A DNA stretch of 64,000 nt, from NCBI RefSeq assembly GCF_000372725.1, contig NW_005200351.1:147812-211811 (forward strand). Direction: 5' to 3'. Made by a program: the position numbers and the translations under genes. Below, in pieces: positions 50,476-60,241 of the stretch. This DNA is from Emiliania huxleyi CCMP1516. Taxonomy: Eukaryota; Haptophyta; Isochrysidales; Noelaerhabdaceae. The stretch's first letter is position 1; each line of letters begins with the position of its first letter. The notes beneath the pieces were generated by a model, which ran no database searches, had not been told where the DNA came from, and saw only the letters and a list, made by a program, of their open reading frames with translations.

Positions 50476-50941
50476 CGAGGAGGGCGCCGCCGCCGCGTCG
50501 GCGCTGCCGACGCCGAAGCAGCCGGGCGTGCGCGGTATCGTCACGGCGCACAAGTTCCTTCCGGAGGATGAGGGCGAGGAGGAGGAGGGCGGCGAGGAGG
50601 GCGGCGAGGAGGAGAGCGGCGAGGAGAGCGAGGGCGAGGAGAGCGAGGGCGAGGAGAGCGAGGGCGAGGAGGAGGGCGAGGAGGAGGGCGAGGAGGAGGG
50701 CGAGGAGGAGAGCGGCGGCGAGGAGGGTGGCGAGGAGAGCGAGGAGGAGGAGCTCGAGGTGCTCGAGACCGCCCCGACCAAGCCGCCGAGCAAGCTGCCG
50801 GCCAAGCCGGCCAAGCGCGGCCGCGAGGCGCCAGCCGCCAGCGCCGCAAAGCCAAAGGGCAAGGCGGCCGACCGAGGGGCCAGCCGAGGGCGGCTCGGAG
50901 GCGGCGGCGGCGTGAGCTGGGACGATGTGTTTGGGAGCTGA
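50461..50941 (+). CDS. Acidic low-complexity protein, terminal exon
   Basis: TPKQPGVRGIVTAHKFLPED leads into about 75 residues of Glu/Gly/Ser repeats (GEESEGEE), then a basic Lys/Arg/Pro tail (PPSKLPAKPAKRGRE) and GVSWDDVFGS at the stop. Acidic-then-basic tails occur in histone chaperones and nucleolar proteins, but no fold can be assigned. The start is unclear; the first ATG-type codon in the frame is at 50528. Confidence 0.35.
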
Positions 50942-51045
50942 GGACACGTGTGGGACCGGAAAGCGGATGATGAGCGCGAGTGGTTGACGGCGTTGCCGGC
51001 CGGCTCATTCGAACGATTTCCACGAGAACTTCGAGATGGTCTTTT

Positions 51046-51430
51046 TCAGCCCCCCGCTCGCGCGCCAGGGCCCAGGCCCCCAAGCGCCCAGGGCCCCCCG
51101 CCCAGCTGGTCCGCCGTGTAGACGATGGGGCCCTCCACCCCCCCTTTGCCCGTCGGGTGGATGACGACCGCGCGGTTGTCCACCAGCGCCGAGATCATGA
51201 ACGCCGCCTCGTCGTACTTGAATCCGGGGCAGGCCATGGCAGAACACCACATCTCGAAGGTGGGCTCGGCCTCGTATTGGTGGGCGTATCCACGGAAGCT
51301 CCTTGCGACCGCTTGGCTGAGGGAGATAGTCGTTTTCGCCGGAAATTCTAACAATAGGAGCCCCGGGTTTTCCCGGGCAAAGCGAACTAGGTCAGCTCTC
51401 CGCTCTCCCGTCTGGGACCGGCCGGGCCTG
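51046..51430 (-). CDS. Hypothetical fragment, faintly OTU-peptidase-like
   Basis: The minus frame reads LVRFARENPGLLLLEFP, SLSQAVARSFRGYAHQYEAE, FEMWCSAMACPGFKYDEAAF and MISALVDNRAVVIHP. The W-x-x-MA...G...D...ISAL-V...V order resembles the C-terminal half of OTU cysteine proteases, often carried by protist retroelements. The catalytic Cys region is not visible, so it is a fragment at best. Confidence 0.25.
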
Positions 51431-51489
51431 TCCCGGGTTCCGTCATAGCTTGTGCGAGGGAGTTTTGTTGTAAGATTCTTTTTCTCGCG

Positions 51490-52953
51490 ATGTCCAACCC
51501 GCCGCGCCGCTCGCGCCGCCGCGCCGCCCCCGCCTCCACCGCCGCTTCCTCGCCAATCACGCCGACGCCCATCCGCCTCCTCGAGCTCCCCACGGAGCTC
51601 CTCGCGCGCGCCCTCTCTCGCTGCAACAGCCCCGCCGACATCGCTCGCGTCGCAGCCGTCTCGCTGCTCTTCCACGCCTCGCTCGCGGTGGAGGCCATCC
51701 GCTTGTGGGCGCAAGAGCGCGGCTTCGAGCTGCCTGCGCAGCCAGAGGGCGAGGGCTGCGCCGTACGGTGGCTGTGCTTTTCGGCGTTGCTTTGCGAGTC
51801 CAACCCGCCGGAGAGGGTGGCGGCAGGCCTTCAGCACAGCCTCTTCATCGACGGCGAGGGGCGGCTCTCGTCGTGCGGGTCAGCGGCAACGGAGGACGAG
51901 GAGGGCGAGGAGGACGAGGAGGAGGAGTTTCCCGGCCTTCTCGGCCACGGCGAGGGCGTGACGCAGCTCAACACGCCGACCCGCCTCCCTTCGCCGCTGG
52001 GCGGCGAGCGCGCTGTGAGCGTGTCGGTTGGAGCCGCGCACAGCCTCGCCATCACCGCCGACGGCGCCGTCTGGAGCTGGGGCGAAGGAGCCTGGGGCAA
52101 GCTGGGCCACGGCGACCTGCAGGACCAGCTGCTGCCAAAGAAGATCGATGCCTTTGCTGGCCAGCGCGTCGTTGCTGTGTCCGCGGGATGCGACCACAAC
52201 CTCGCCCTCACCGCCGACGGAGCTGTCTGGAGCTGGGGCTTTGGAGGCTTCGGCCGGTTGGGCCACGGCGACCAGCAGCACCAGCTGCTGCCCAAGAAGG
52301 TCGAGGCCTTTGCTGGGCAGCGCGTCGTCGCTGTCTCGGCTGGAGGCAACTACAGCCTCGCCCTCACTGCCGACGGAGCTGTCTGGAGCTGGGGCGAGGG
52401 AGGCTTCTTTGGCCCGTTGGGCCACGGCAATCAGCAGCACCAGCGGCAGCCAAAGAAGGTCGAGGCCTTGGCTGGCCATCGCGTCATCGCTGTGTCGGCT
52501 GGGTGGATGCACAGCCTCGCCATCACCGCCGACGGCGCTGTGTGGAGCTGGGGCGGTGGAGAGCAAGGTCGGCTAGGCCACGGCGACCAGCAGCAGCAGC
52601 TGCTTCCCAAGAAGGTCGAGGCCTTGGCTGGGCGGCGCGTCGTCGCTGTGTCGGTTGGATACGGCCAAAGCCTCGCCCTCACCGCCGACGGCAGCGTCTG
52701 GAGCTGGGGCGATGGAGGCTTTGGCAAGCTGGGCCACGGCGACGAGCAGCGCCAGCTGCTGCCCAAGAAGGTCGAGGCCTTGGCTGGGCAGCGCGTCGTC
52801 GCTGTGTCGGGTGGAACCGTGGACAGCCTCGCCCTCACCGCCGGTGCCGTCTTTACCTGGGGTAAAGGCGAGCGCGGCATCCTAGGCCACGGAGAGGACC
52901 TGTCGAACCAGCTGCTGCCCAAGAAGATCGAGGGGTGGGCGCCGGGGCAGTGA
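51490..52953 (+). CDS. RCC1-repeat / F-box-like protein (paralogue 2)
   Basis: 487 residues. ATG at 51490, directly preceded by AGATTCTTTTTCTCGCG. Order as in the 22.3-kb gene: basic, Pro/Ala start; F-box-like LLELPTELLARALSRCNSPADIARV; an acidic insert (EDEEGEEDEEEEF) where the paralogue has none; then seven RCC1 blades (HSLAITADGAVWSWG, KLGHGD, LLPKKIDAF) and the shared end (GHGEDLSNQLLPKKIEGWAPGQ). Here all blades are complete. Likely an SCF-type adaptor or a guanine-exchange-like propeller; the function is not proven for this subfamily. Confidence 0.85.
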   Translation: MSNPPRRSRRRAAPASTAASSPITPTPIRLLELPTELLARALSRCNSPADIARVAAVSLLFHASLAVEAIRLWAQERGFELPAQPEGEGCAVRWLCFSALLCESNPPERVAAGLQHSLFIDGEGRLSSCGSAATEDEEGEEDEEEEFPGLLGHGEGVTQLNTPTRLPSPLGGERAVSVSVGAAHSLAITADGAVWSWGEGAWGKLGHGDLQDQLLPKKIDAFAGQRVVAVSAGCDHNLALTADGAVWSWGFGGFGRLGHGDQQHQLLPKKVEAFAGQRVVAVSAGGNYSLALTADGAVWSWGEGGFFGPLGHGNQQHQRQPKKVEALAGHRVIAVSAGWMHSLAITADGAVWSWGGGEQGRLGHGDQQQQLLPKKVEALAGRRVVAVSVGYGQSLALTADGSVWSWGDGGFGKLGHGDEQRQLLPKKVEALAGQRVVAVSGGTVDSLALTAGAVFTWGKGERGILGHGEDLSNQLLPKKIEGWAPGQ

Positions 52954-53262
52954 GCAGGAGGGTGTGGGTGCGAGGGGCCCCTTACCCGCCTGAGGCTGAG
53001 CGAAGTACTGTTTCGTTCGTGGTGGATGGGCCCACATATTGGCGACATGCACATGTACATGTTGTGCATGCAGTGGCACTCTTTGAACGGTAGACGAAAG
53101 ACGTGCCGAAGAAGGAGAAGTCTCTAACGAGAGACCGCGACACTCAGTATATTTACCAAGGTATAAGATTACGTAAGCTGGCGCTCATGGGTCAACGCAC
53201 AACGGCCTCGAGGCGAGAGTACTGCTTAGTAATGTGTGTACGGCAAGCTAGGGGACGCGCGA
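52954..53262. other. Intergenic, no gene seen
   Basis: 3' flank of the RCC1 gene. Contains an ACATGCACATGTACATGT palindromic run near 53045-53062. No coding sequence recognised. Confidence 0.45.
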
Positions 53263-53455
53263 CTACACAAGTTTGAGGCTATTTTGGCCTTCAATCCTTT
53301 TCATGTTTCGCTTTGTTTCGCTCGAAGTTTCGAATTGTTCGCCCATGCCGTCGGTGCCGAGCAAGAAGTCCTCCTTGTCACGCACGGCTTCATAAATGAC
53401 CCTCTCGCCCTTGTCCTCGATGGGGTTGCCCTCGATGCGGAGCTGTGCAGGCAGC
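53263..53455 (-). pseudogene. Last exon of a leucine-rich-repeat protein, orphan
   Basis: After a CTGCACAG acceptor the minus frame gives LRIEGNPIEDKGERVIYEAV, a ribonuclease-inhibitor-type LRR unit, then a polar tail to the stop. No further LRR exons are visible upstream within 1 kb, so it is an orphan terminal exon or part of a gene with long introns. Confidence 0.5.
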
Positions 53456-54550
53456 ACAGACACGCGCTCAGAGGCATGCACAGCGAGGGGCAAGCAGGCG
53501 GCACGCACCTTCGTCATCGATCGGTTGCTGCTCCCCTCTCTGCCGCCCCCCTTACCCGTGTACGTACGTGGAGTACAGTGTTGTGTGTCCGTTAGCTCCG
53601 AGTAGAGGGGGCGTTCTGCAGTTAAGGGGAAACCCGGTACACGGAACTAACCCTCGGAGACCCGTGTTTACTTTACAGCCCTTGCCCTGCGACCGCGCAC
53701 CCCCGGGGCTAGGGCTCTCTAGCCCGTAACCCGATGCCAATCATCCGGCCCGCTGGGTGCGCTTCTTAGCTCCCCGGCCCTGGATGTGCGGTTAATGACT
53801 GCACTCCAAGTGCTCCAAGAAATTCGTCAACGGAATGCCATCCTACGAGAAGGATGGCGACCCAAGCGTGGTGGTGTGTGGTGTGGTATTGTGACGGGTG
53901 GAAGTAGGTGGGTCACGCGAAGAAGCAAGGCAGCAAGAGCTGCGGCATCAGCTGCCCCGACGACAGCTTTGCTCCTGAACCGTCGCTCGGCCGCTCATGG
54001 CGCGTCCTCCTGCCGGGTGGTGCAGGCTGGTGCGACGCGCCCGACGTGAGCTGCAGCGCGGGCGCCGCGCTGGACGAGGAGATCAAGCGGCCAGAGGCGA
54101 AAAGGAAGAACCGGCAAAGGCACGACAACGCCGCCGCAGGCCAGCAAGTGCAGCTCCAGATGCAGGCGCCACAGCCAGCCGTCATGATCGATCCATCGCC
54201 GCTTGCTACTAGCATGGCAGTCGTGAACGACCTTCAAAACGTCACGCTCCGTCGGCGAGACAACCAAGTAGTCGGTCGGAAAGTTCTTGCTCCCGGGACG
54301 ACGACTGGCTGCACAGCTTCGACAAGTTCTTTAAGGTCACGTCGTGAGGCGAGGGCGGCGACGGCGGCGGTGGTGAAAATGGCGGCGCGCGCATGGCGCG
54401 CCGGGTGAAAGATGTGCACATGCACATGCTACATGACATGTACATGTACATGTGAATGGTATATGTGATTCGTTAGCCCTAGCAAGCAGGACACCTGCTT
54501 GCTTGCCTCTTTTTCGTAAGTAAAAAGTGTGCGTCAGTCCCTGCGCGGCG
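53456..54550. other. Repeat-bearing intergenic region
   Basis: Holds the second copy of the 49.3-kb dispersed repeat (53655-53822). The plus frame 53930-54350 is open but not protein-like. ACATGTACATGTACATGTG at 54439-54456 resembles the palindromic runs near 53050 and 55440. Confidence 0.45.
53655..53822. repeat. Dispersed repeat, copy 2
   Basis: See the copy at 49299-49450; differences are small indels and substitutions. Confidence 0.9.
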
Positions 54551-55243
54551 TCACCCCTCACGCACGCGCGCTCCCGGCCCCGCTGCCTGAGGCTGAGCGG
54601 CGGAGAGACTCCCGGAGAGTTCGTGCTCCCGGCCTGCGGTGGCGCAGGAGACGAGAAACACGGCGAGGCCGGAGATCAGCTGAAAGACGTGGATGCCGAC
54701 CGGTGTGCCGGGGAGAGCGCGGGGCGCTATCAGACCGACCAAACCCACAAACAGCATCACCAGACCTGCGCACCAACAATGATTAGCGGCTTAGGAGGAA
54801 GGAGAGGGAGTGGGGCGCTGACTGCGGCGGGGCGCACCGAAGATGACGTTGACGATCTGGCTGGTGACACGGAGGGTCTTGCCCCACTGGGAGCCCGGAG
54901 CCACGGGCTCCACCGCAGGCAGGGAGAGCTCGAGTTCCTCCGGGCAAATTTCCTGGCGGCAGACGCCGCAGACCGGTGGACCAGTCTGCCTGCGCGTGAG
55001 CTCGAGAAGGCAGCTGCGGTGTGCGCGTAGCGAGCGGCACGCACACACGTTGACCAGCATCGGGCCCTCCGAGGAAAGACAGATGTAGCAGGTGTCGGGG
55101 TCCTCGTCCTCCTGCGAAAACCCGATAGTGATCGCCAGCGGCCGGGCGGCGGCTGCTGCGGCTGCTCCGCTGCCGCTGCCGCTGATATCGCGCACAGTCT
55201 TGGAATCTTGTGGGGCGCTCCACGAGCCGCGGTCGCCTCCCAT
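54551..55243 (-). CDS. RING-CH (MARCH-type) membrane E3 ligase, 2 exons
   Basis: Exons 55243-54838 and 54765-54551; 621 nt, 206 residues; a 72-bp GT-AG intron restores the reading IFG-LVMLFVGLVG. A RING-CH finger (C4HC3) lies at about residues 50-95: CYIC, then VCACRSLRAHRSCLLEL, then CGVCRQ. After the finger there are two hydrophobic helices (LVMLFVGLVGLIA; IHVFQLISGLAVFLVSCAT), usual for MARCH ligases that ubiquitinate membrane proteins in the endomembrane system. The N-terminus is Ala/Gly-rich. The start at MGGDRGSW is the first ATG in frame. Confidence 0.85.
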
Positions 55244-55819
55244 CAAGGCCCGCAGTCACCGTCGGCGACAGCGAGGCCCCCAAAAGTGACTTGATGTCCA
55301 CTGGCAATCATCGCTCGCGAATGTCGCAAACCATTAAATGCATTTGCTTGAATTGTCACGTGGCTGGTTGTTTTCTTTCTTTCTTTTTACTTTTCATTTT
55401 GCGATGTGCGATCTGTGATCTTGTGACGCTTGTGTGTGTACATGTACATGTTGTGTGTGGGTGGGAGACACATGCTACCTTGGCTGACTGCTCTGCTTAC
55501 TTGCCGTATGGAAGGTCGGGACGACTCTCTTCCTTCTCCCGAGCCCATCTTTCTGTCCACCCTTAGGGTGCCCTCTCGAGATCTCGCCGGCCGGGGTTCT
55601 GCTGATCTGCTCCAAGACCCGCAAGAGACCTCTCGCGCGAGACGTCGAGAGTGCCGAGTGCGTGGTCCGTGGTGTTTTGCTCCTTAGGACGTGCCCGCCG
55701 CTTTTGTATTATACACCATCCTCGGCGGCCAAAAAGCCTGGACCTGAGAGTGGGAGCCAGAACGAGGGTGGGTCCACAGAAGAGGGTACACCGTGCGCAG
55801 AGGCCGGAGGGCCCCGCCT
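55244..55819. other. Intergenic, no gene seen
   Basis: Contains TTTTCTTTCTTTCTTTTTAC (55370-55389) and CTCTCGAGATCTCG. No coherent frame. Confidence 0.45.
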
Positions 55820-56445
55820 TCAGCCCTGCCCGGAAGGGAAGGTCTTGATCGCCGCGCGCGCCATCGCCCTCTCGAGCACGCCGTTGCGCCGCCGGAGCTC
55901 CGCCACCTCCTCCTGCAGCCGCGCCAGCTCCGCCTTGAGCGAGCGGGCCTGCAGCGGGTCCTTCGTGGCAGCCAGCACCCGCGCCGACACCTCCTCGAGC
56001 GCGTCGTCGTCGAGCTGCCGGCCGACCGACTGCACCACAAAGGTGTCCTCCACGCGCCGCTCGTCGAGCGACGACGAGCGCGCGTGCATCTCGACCACCC
56101 TGCAGCCGGCAGAGGCGAGCGCCGCCGTCATCGAGGCGAGCACGCCTGCTCACGACAGCTGAGTGTGCGTGGTCTGATGGGTTGTCAACGCCGCCGTCAT
56201 CGAAGCGAGCTCTGCCGTCGATGTCGGGCCCGCGCACCTGCTCACGGCAGCGCGCTGTGAAGAGACGCTGCCCCGCGCCTGCACCCCCTTTCCAACGGCG
56301 TCGCACGGTGAGGGTCGTCGCGTCGGGCCTCGCCGTGTTGTCCGCGTGCACCTCGAAGCCAAACTCGTCGAAACTCCCGTCGAGAGCGCCGCTCTTGAGC
56401 GTCGACGACCGCTCCTAATTAATTCATTCATTAAATTGATTAAAA
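55820..56445 (-). CDS. ACT-domain protein, two visible exons
   Basis: The downstream exon (56145-55820) reads VLASMTAALASAGCRVVEMHA then VEDTFVVQSV, the first helix and strands of an ACT domain. It ends in a coiled coil (LKAELARLQEEVAELRRRN) and a stop. The upstream exon (about 56407-56287) encodes FDEFGFEVHADNTARPDATTLTV, the lead-in seen in algal ACT-domain proteins, and joins by a GT-AG intron. ACT domains bind amino acids and regulate metabolism or uridylylation. Earlier exons are not identified; the region just upstream is disturbed by a duplication with an AT-rich insert. Confidence 0.55.
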
Positions 56446-56493
56446 CGAATTGATTCATTAATTAATCGCTCTTGAGCGTCGACGACCGCTCCT
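56407..56493. repeat. Exon-segment duplication around an AT-rich insert
   Basis: CTCTTGAGCGTCGACGACCGCTCCT (written in part: GAGCGTCGACGACCGCTC) occurs twice, ending at 56416 and 56493, with about 50 nt of almost pure A/T between (TTAATTAATT-like). Same architecture as the small introns of the SGNH and adenylosuccinate synthetase genes. Confidence 0.75.
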
Positions 56494-57033
56494 GCTCACA
56501 CACACCGGTGTGCCAGCGGCGCGTACCCCGGAGTGATTCTGAGATCAGGTTGGGCGTTTCCCCTTTGGAGGCAGATTCTTAAAATAAGCATGTCTCACAG
56601 CACACTGGCACGACAAGGGCGCGGACTGGCACCCACGAGAAAAAGAATTATCCCCACGTTGGCGAGCCAAAATGGTGATGTCCGAGGCGCTGCGCTAGGC
56701 TCAGAGCGAGTTCGCGCTGCGCTAGGCTCAGACGGCGAAGTTCGCGCTGCGCTCGGCTCGCAGCTGATGGCGAGTTATGGCGAGTGCATAGTCAGGTGCG
56801 ACATCGATGGACTCGCCCTCATTGGCCCTCAGTCACTTGTGCTGCGTCTTGTACCCGGCACACTGATCACAAGAAAGAGACTCTCTCTCTCTCTCTCTCT
56901 GATCATGCATGGGTGCGAGGTATGTGAGGTAAGACCACGCACCGCGACGAGAGGGATACGGGTGATAGCGTGTCGTATTCACGAGATCGAGGTCGTGTCT
57001 CGACTCACGTCCCGCTCTGTCGAACGCCGTCTC
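56494..57033. other. Unassigned stretch
   Basis: Includes a reverse copy of the dispersed repeat (56585-56640), a tandem GTTCGCGCTGCGCTAGGCTC (56708, 56733) and a CTCTCT run at 56880-56898. No gene recognised. Confidence 0.45.
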
Positions 57034-57490
57034 TCACGAACTCGCTGCGACTCTCGGTCCCTTGGCGGCGCGGCGCGCACAGGCCGCAAGGGCTGCCGAG
57101 ATGCCGATGGCAAAGGCCGTCAAAGCAAGCAAACCCCGCCACACGAGCAGCGGATTGCGAAACGGTTCGACAAGGTGTCGTCCGAAGAACAAAGCGAACC
57201 CAGCAAACGCCAAGGCCGCCCCGCTCCCCCGCTGTAGACGCACTCGCTCAGCACCGACAGCACGGCTTCGCACATACTGGCCGTTGCACAGCGCGAGACC
57301 AAGCGAGTGAGGCCAAAAAGGAGGACGGCTAGAGCCGCTCCAACGAACGCGACGACGAGAAACGTTTGATCGAGGCCATTACACGGCGCTGGCGAACTCG
57401 AGCCATCCTCATCGTGAGTGAGCGTGTCCCTCTCCTCGATGATGACGAGGGACTCGGCGTCGAGCACAAACAACACATGATCACGCCGCA
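57034..57490 (-). CDS. Hypothetical multi-pass membrane protein, frame shift or splice inside
   Basis: The minus strand encodes RDHVLFVLDAESLVIIEERD, a helix TFLVVAFVGAALAVLLFGL, then (in another frame, from about 57245) GAALAFAGFALFFG and LLALTAFAIGISAALAACARR before the stop at 57034. The frame change falls in the G-rich run at about 57220-57250, so a one-base error or a tiny indel is likely. Its 5' exon boundary coincides with the end of the (GA)n tract. No family recognised. Confidence 0.4.
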
Positions 57491-57498
57491 GACCAGCG

Positions 57499-57516
57499 CG
57501 ATCTCTCTCTCTCTCT

Positions 57517-57597
<81 letters not shown>

Positions 57598-57639
57598 CTC
57601 TCTCTCGCTCTCTCTCTCGCTCTGCTCTCTCTCTATCTG

Positions 57640-57676
<37 letters not shown>

Positions 57677-57768
57677 GCTCTCTCTCTCTCTCTCTGTGCT
57701 CTCTCTCTCTGTGCTCTCTCTCTCTCTGCTCTCTCTCTCTGCTCTCTCTCTCTCTCTCTCTCCTCGCC
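57499..57768. repeat. (CT)n microsatellite
   Basis: About 270 bp of CT repeats with interspersed CTCTG and CTCGC. On the minus strand it forms the (GA)n tract whose last AG may act as the splice acceptor of the membrane-protein exon. Confidence 0.95.
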
Positions 57769-57839
57769 TGGCCCCACTCCGGGTACTCCCCGCGCCAACC
57801 CTCCAGACCCTAGCCTCCTCCCGCGCCGGCAGGCCGCGG

Positions 57840-57985
57840 GGGCGTCACAGACTCGGAGGAGCTCGTCTGCTACACGTGCCCCGAGTGCGGGCAGCCGGGC
57901 GAGACGTCGCTCACCAAGAGCACGCAGGATGGCGCCTTCAGCTTCATCGGCCGAAGCGGCACGACCAAAGTGACATGTGCGTAGT
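57840..57985 (+). CDS. Orphan exon with Cys pairs
   Basis: After CGCCGGCAG the plus frame reads VTDSEELVCYTCPECGQPGE then STQDGAFSFIGRSGTTK before a stop. The CYTCPECG cluster suggests half of a zinc ribbon. GTGACATGTGCGTAGTCG is then tandemly duplicated (57969 and 57993). No partner exon was found across the CT satellite. Confidence 0.35.
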
Positions 57986-58710
57986 CGAGCGCTGTGACAT
58001 GTGCGTAGTCGTCGAAAGGGTCACTCCCCGGTCAGTGAGCAGCGGGAGCCGACAACGCATTGACCCCCGTTCGTTGAATCTGCCTTGCCGTCCCGTCGAA
58101 AGGGTCGCTCCCCACTGTGGGGGTCGTGATTTCTTGTTGGTTTTCAAAAAATCTCTCTCTCCAAGTGCTCCGGTGAGCGGTGTGCGGTGAGTGTGAAACA
58201 ACAACGCGACGTGCATAGGCCGGTGTTTGCAGTGCACACGTGTTTGCAGATAGCAGCAGGACTCCAGGAGCAGCAGCCGGGAGCTGACAGGCTGTTTCGA
58301 AAAAAATCGCGGTGTAGTTATTTGGAGGAGAATTCTCACCGGTCGCGAACTTCACGACACGTGCGCCATCGTATGTATGAACCGGGGGGGAGGGGGGCGT
58401 GGGATCGGGACGCCAAGTGTTTGTCGAAGGAAACCAAGGGCACCCAACTGCCATATTCCCCGGCCAACAGCGTGATCTCGATCAACCCTCCCGGTTCGGT
58501 TACAAGTTCTGCGGCCGAGGAAGCCGAAGTTGTCATCAGGACGCGGGCCCATGTCTCCTGATCGGTCCAATGCTTGGCACGTCGGGATATTCGGCCTCTC
58601 CCCCGCCAAGTACGCGGTCGGGTCCCTTCGTGCGTCGCAGCCCGCGCCACCAGCCGCAGTCGGCGGTGACGCTTGATGCAAAGCGGTTCAGTCTTCCTCC
58701 TTCGGATCTC
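57986..58710. other. Unassigned stretch
   Basis: No gene seen. CCGTCGAAAGGGTCGCTCCCC at 58094-58114 and a related CGTCGAAAGGGTCACTCCCC at 58010 form a direct repeat (each about 20 bp). Confidence 0.4.
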
Positions 58711-59352
58711 ATGGCGCCGCCGCCATCGGTGGCGGGCGCGGAGAGGTGCAAGCTTCACGTGCGGCGCGGCGACGATTCGAGCACTGCCGCCGCGTTGGGC
58801 TTCATCTCTCTCACTGATTGGTGCTCTCAAAACCAGGGAGCTGCGCAGGGTCAGCAGTGGAGGAAGCGACCACGCAGCTGGTCCCCAGACGCCGGGGTCT
58901 CGCCCGACGCCCAGCAGTCGCCTGACGGTCCGGAGGAGGCGGAGGTGCGGAACTTAAAGCTGAAGGCTCTCGCCAAGGACTTATCGCGGCCGCAATCGCC
59001 GCGCGGGGGCGTGAGCCTGCTCTCGCGCCCCGCGTCGCGCGCCGCGAGCCGCACACCCCCACCGCCGTCACGCTCCTCGGGCAACTCCTCCCTCGGACCC
59101 TTCATCTCACTGAAGTCGATGCTCGGCTCTTCAGTGCAGGGCACCTGCGCCTCGGCTGCCTCCCTCTCCTCCTCGCTCGGATCGTTTTCGCTGTCCGGGC
59201 CGGCCGGCTCAGCCCCGCGGGCGGTGTGCACCCCGCCAGGCGACGCGGCGGCCTTTGAAGCGCACAGCCTGCAAGTGCAGTGCCCGGCGCCCAAACGGCC
59301 GTCCCGGCTCAGCGACCCACTCGCGGCGGTGCAGACTGAGGCGGCTGGATGA
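58711..59352 (+). CDS. Hypothetical Ser/Pro-rich protein (uncertain strand)
   Basis: 213 codons from the ATG at 58711: MAPPPSVAGAERCKLHV, later SWSPDAGVSPDAQQSPDG, LKLKALAKDLSRPQSPRGG and a Ser-rich region. The opposite strand is also open for 147 codons. SP dipeptides recur, as in disordered, phosphorylated proteins. No domain. Confidence 0.3.
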   Translation: MAPPPSVAGAERCKLHVRRGDDSSTAAALGFISLTDWCSQNQGAAQGQQWRKRPRSWSPDAGVSPDAQQSPDGPEEAEVRNLKLKALAKDLSRPQSPRGGVSLLSRPASRAASRTPPPPSRSSGNSSLGPFISLKSMLGSSVQGTCASAASLSSSLGSFSLSGPAGSAPRAVCTPPGDAAAFEAHSLQVQCPAPKRPSRLSDPLAAVQTEAAG

Positions 59353-60241
59353 GGCGAGCGATAGAACCCAGCGCCTCGGATGACGGAGCGAGGGGGTCGG
59401 AGAGCGCAGATGCGGACCTGTCGGACAGTCGGGACCGATCGCTGTCGTGGGCCAGGCCCCGCGCAGGGTTCAGCTTGAGCTACGCGTTGCTGTGAATCGT
59501 CGCAGTCTCGCGCGCCAGTCCCGGAGAGTATTTTTATACGTGCGCGGTCTCTCTATTGTGGCACAGCAGGCAGGAACCCCCCGGAATGTGTCATATAATC
59601 ATATATACAAAGAACACACACGACAAACACGCAGTCACTGGACACTGCACTCTCCAAGTGCTCCAAGTGCTACAGTCACAGAGCACTCAGCTCTCAGCAC
59701 ACACAGCAGACGCGGCTCGTCTAGACTCTCAGAGTTGACAGGGACGTCTCAACTCTCAGGTCTCAGCGCTCTATCACCTGTTCGCCCGCGAGCGGCCGAG
59801 AGCTTCAGAGCTTGCGTATGTGCAATGTGGGGCTTGCCGATGCCGTCGCCCACCGCCCAGCACGCAGCAGCAGGCGGAGCTGAGGAGGAGTAGTCTGGAC
59901 CGAGCAGTAAACACACAAAAAGCGTGAACGCCGCGCGCCGAAGGCGAGAAGGTCCAGCACGCACGACGCACCTCTCCCAGCCACGCGCGACAACCGAGAC
60001 ATGCAATACAATACATAATACTCAGAGGAAGGAGCAAGTTTTCCTCCCTCCCCATTGCGACTCTCCCCACGGAGCAAACAACAGGGCCCCAAAAGCCGTA
60101 GAAAAGGGCCGGCCACTACTGGCGACCTTAGATGTCGAGCCCCGCCTACGCGCTCTCCCCGCCATCTGCCAGCTGGTCCGCAGAGTCGGGGCGAGCTTCC
60201 TGAGCTCGGCGAGCCGCCGAACGAGGAGCGGAGGAGAGCAG
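59353..60241. other. Intergenic, no gene seen
   Basis: Contains the CCAAGTGCTCCAAGTGC box at about 59654-59671 and AT-richer DNA at 59590-59640. It lies downstream of the adenylosuccinate synthetase gene. Confidence 0.45.
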
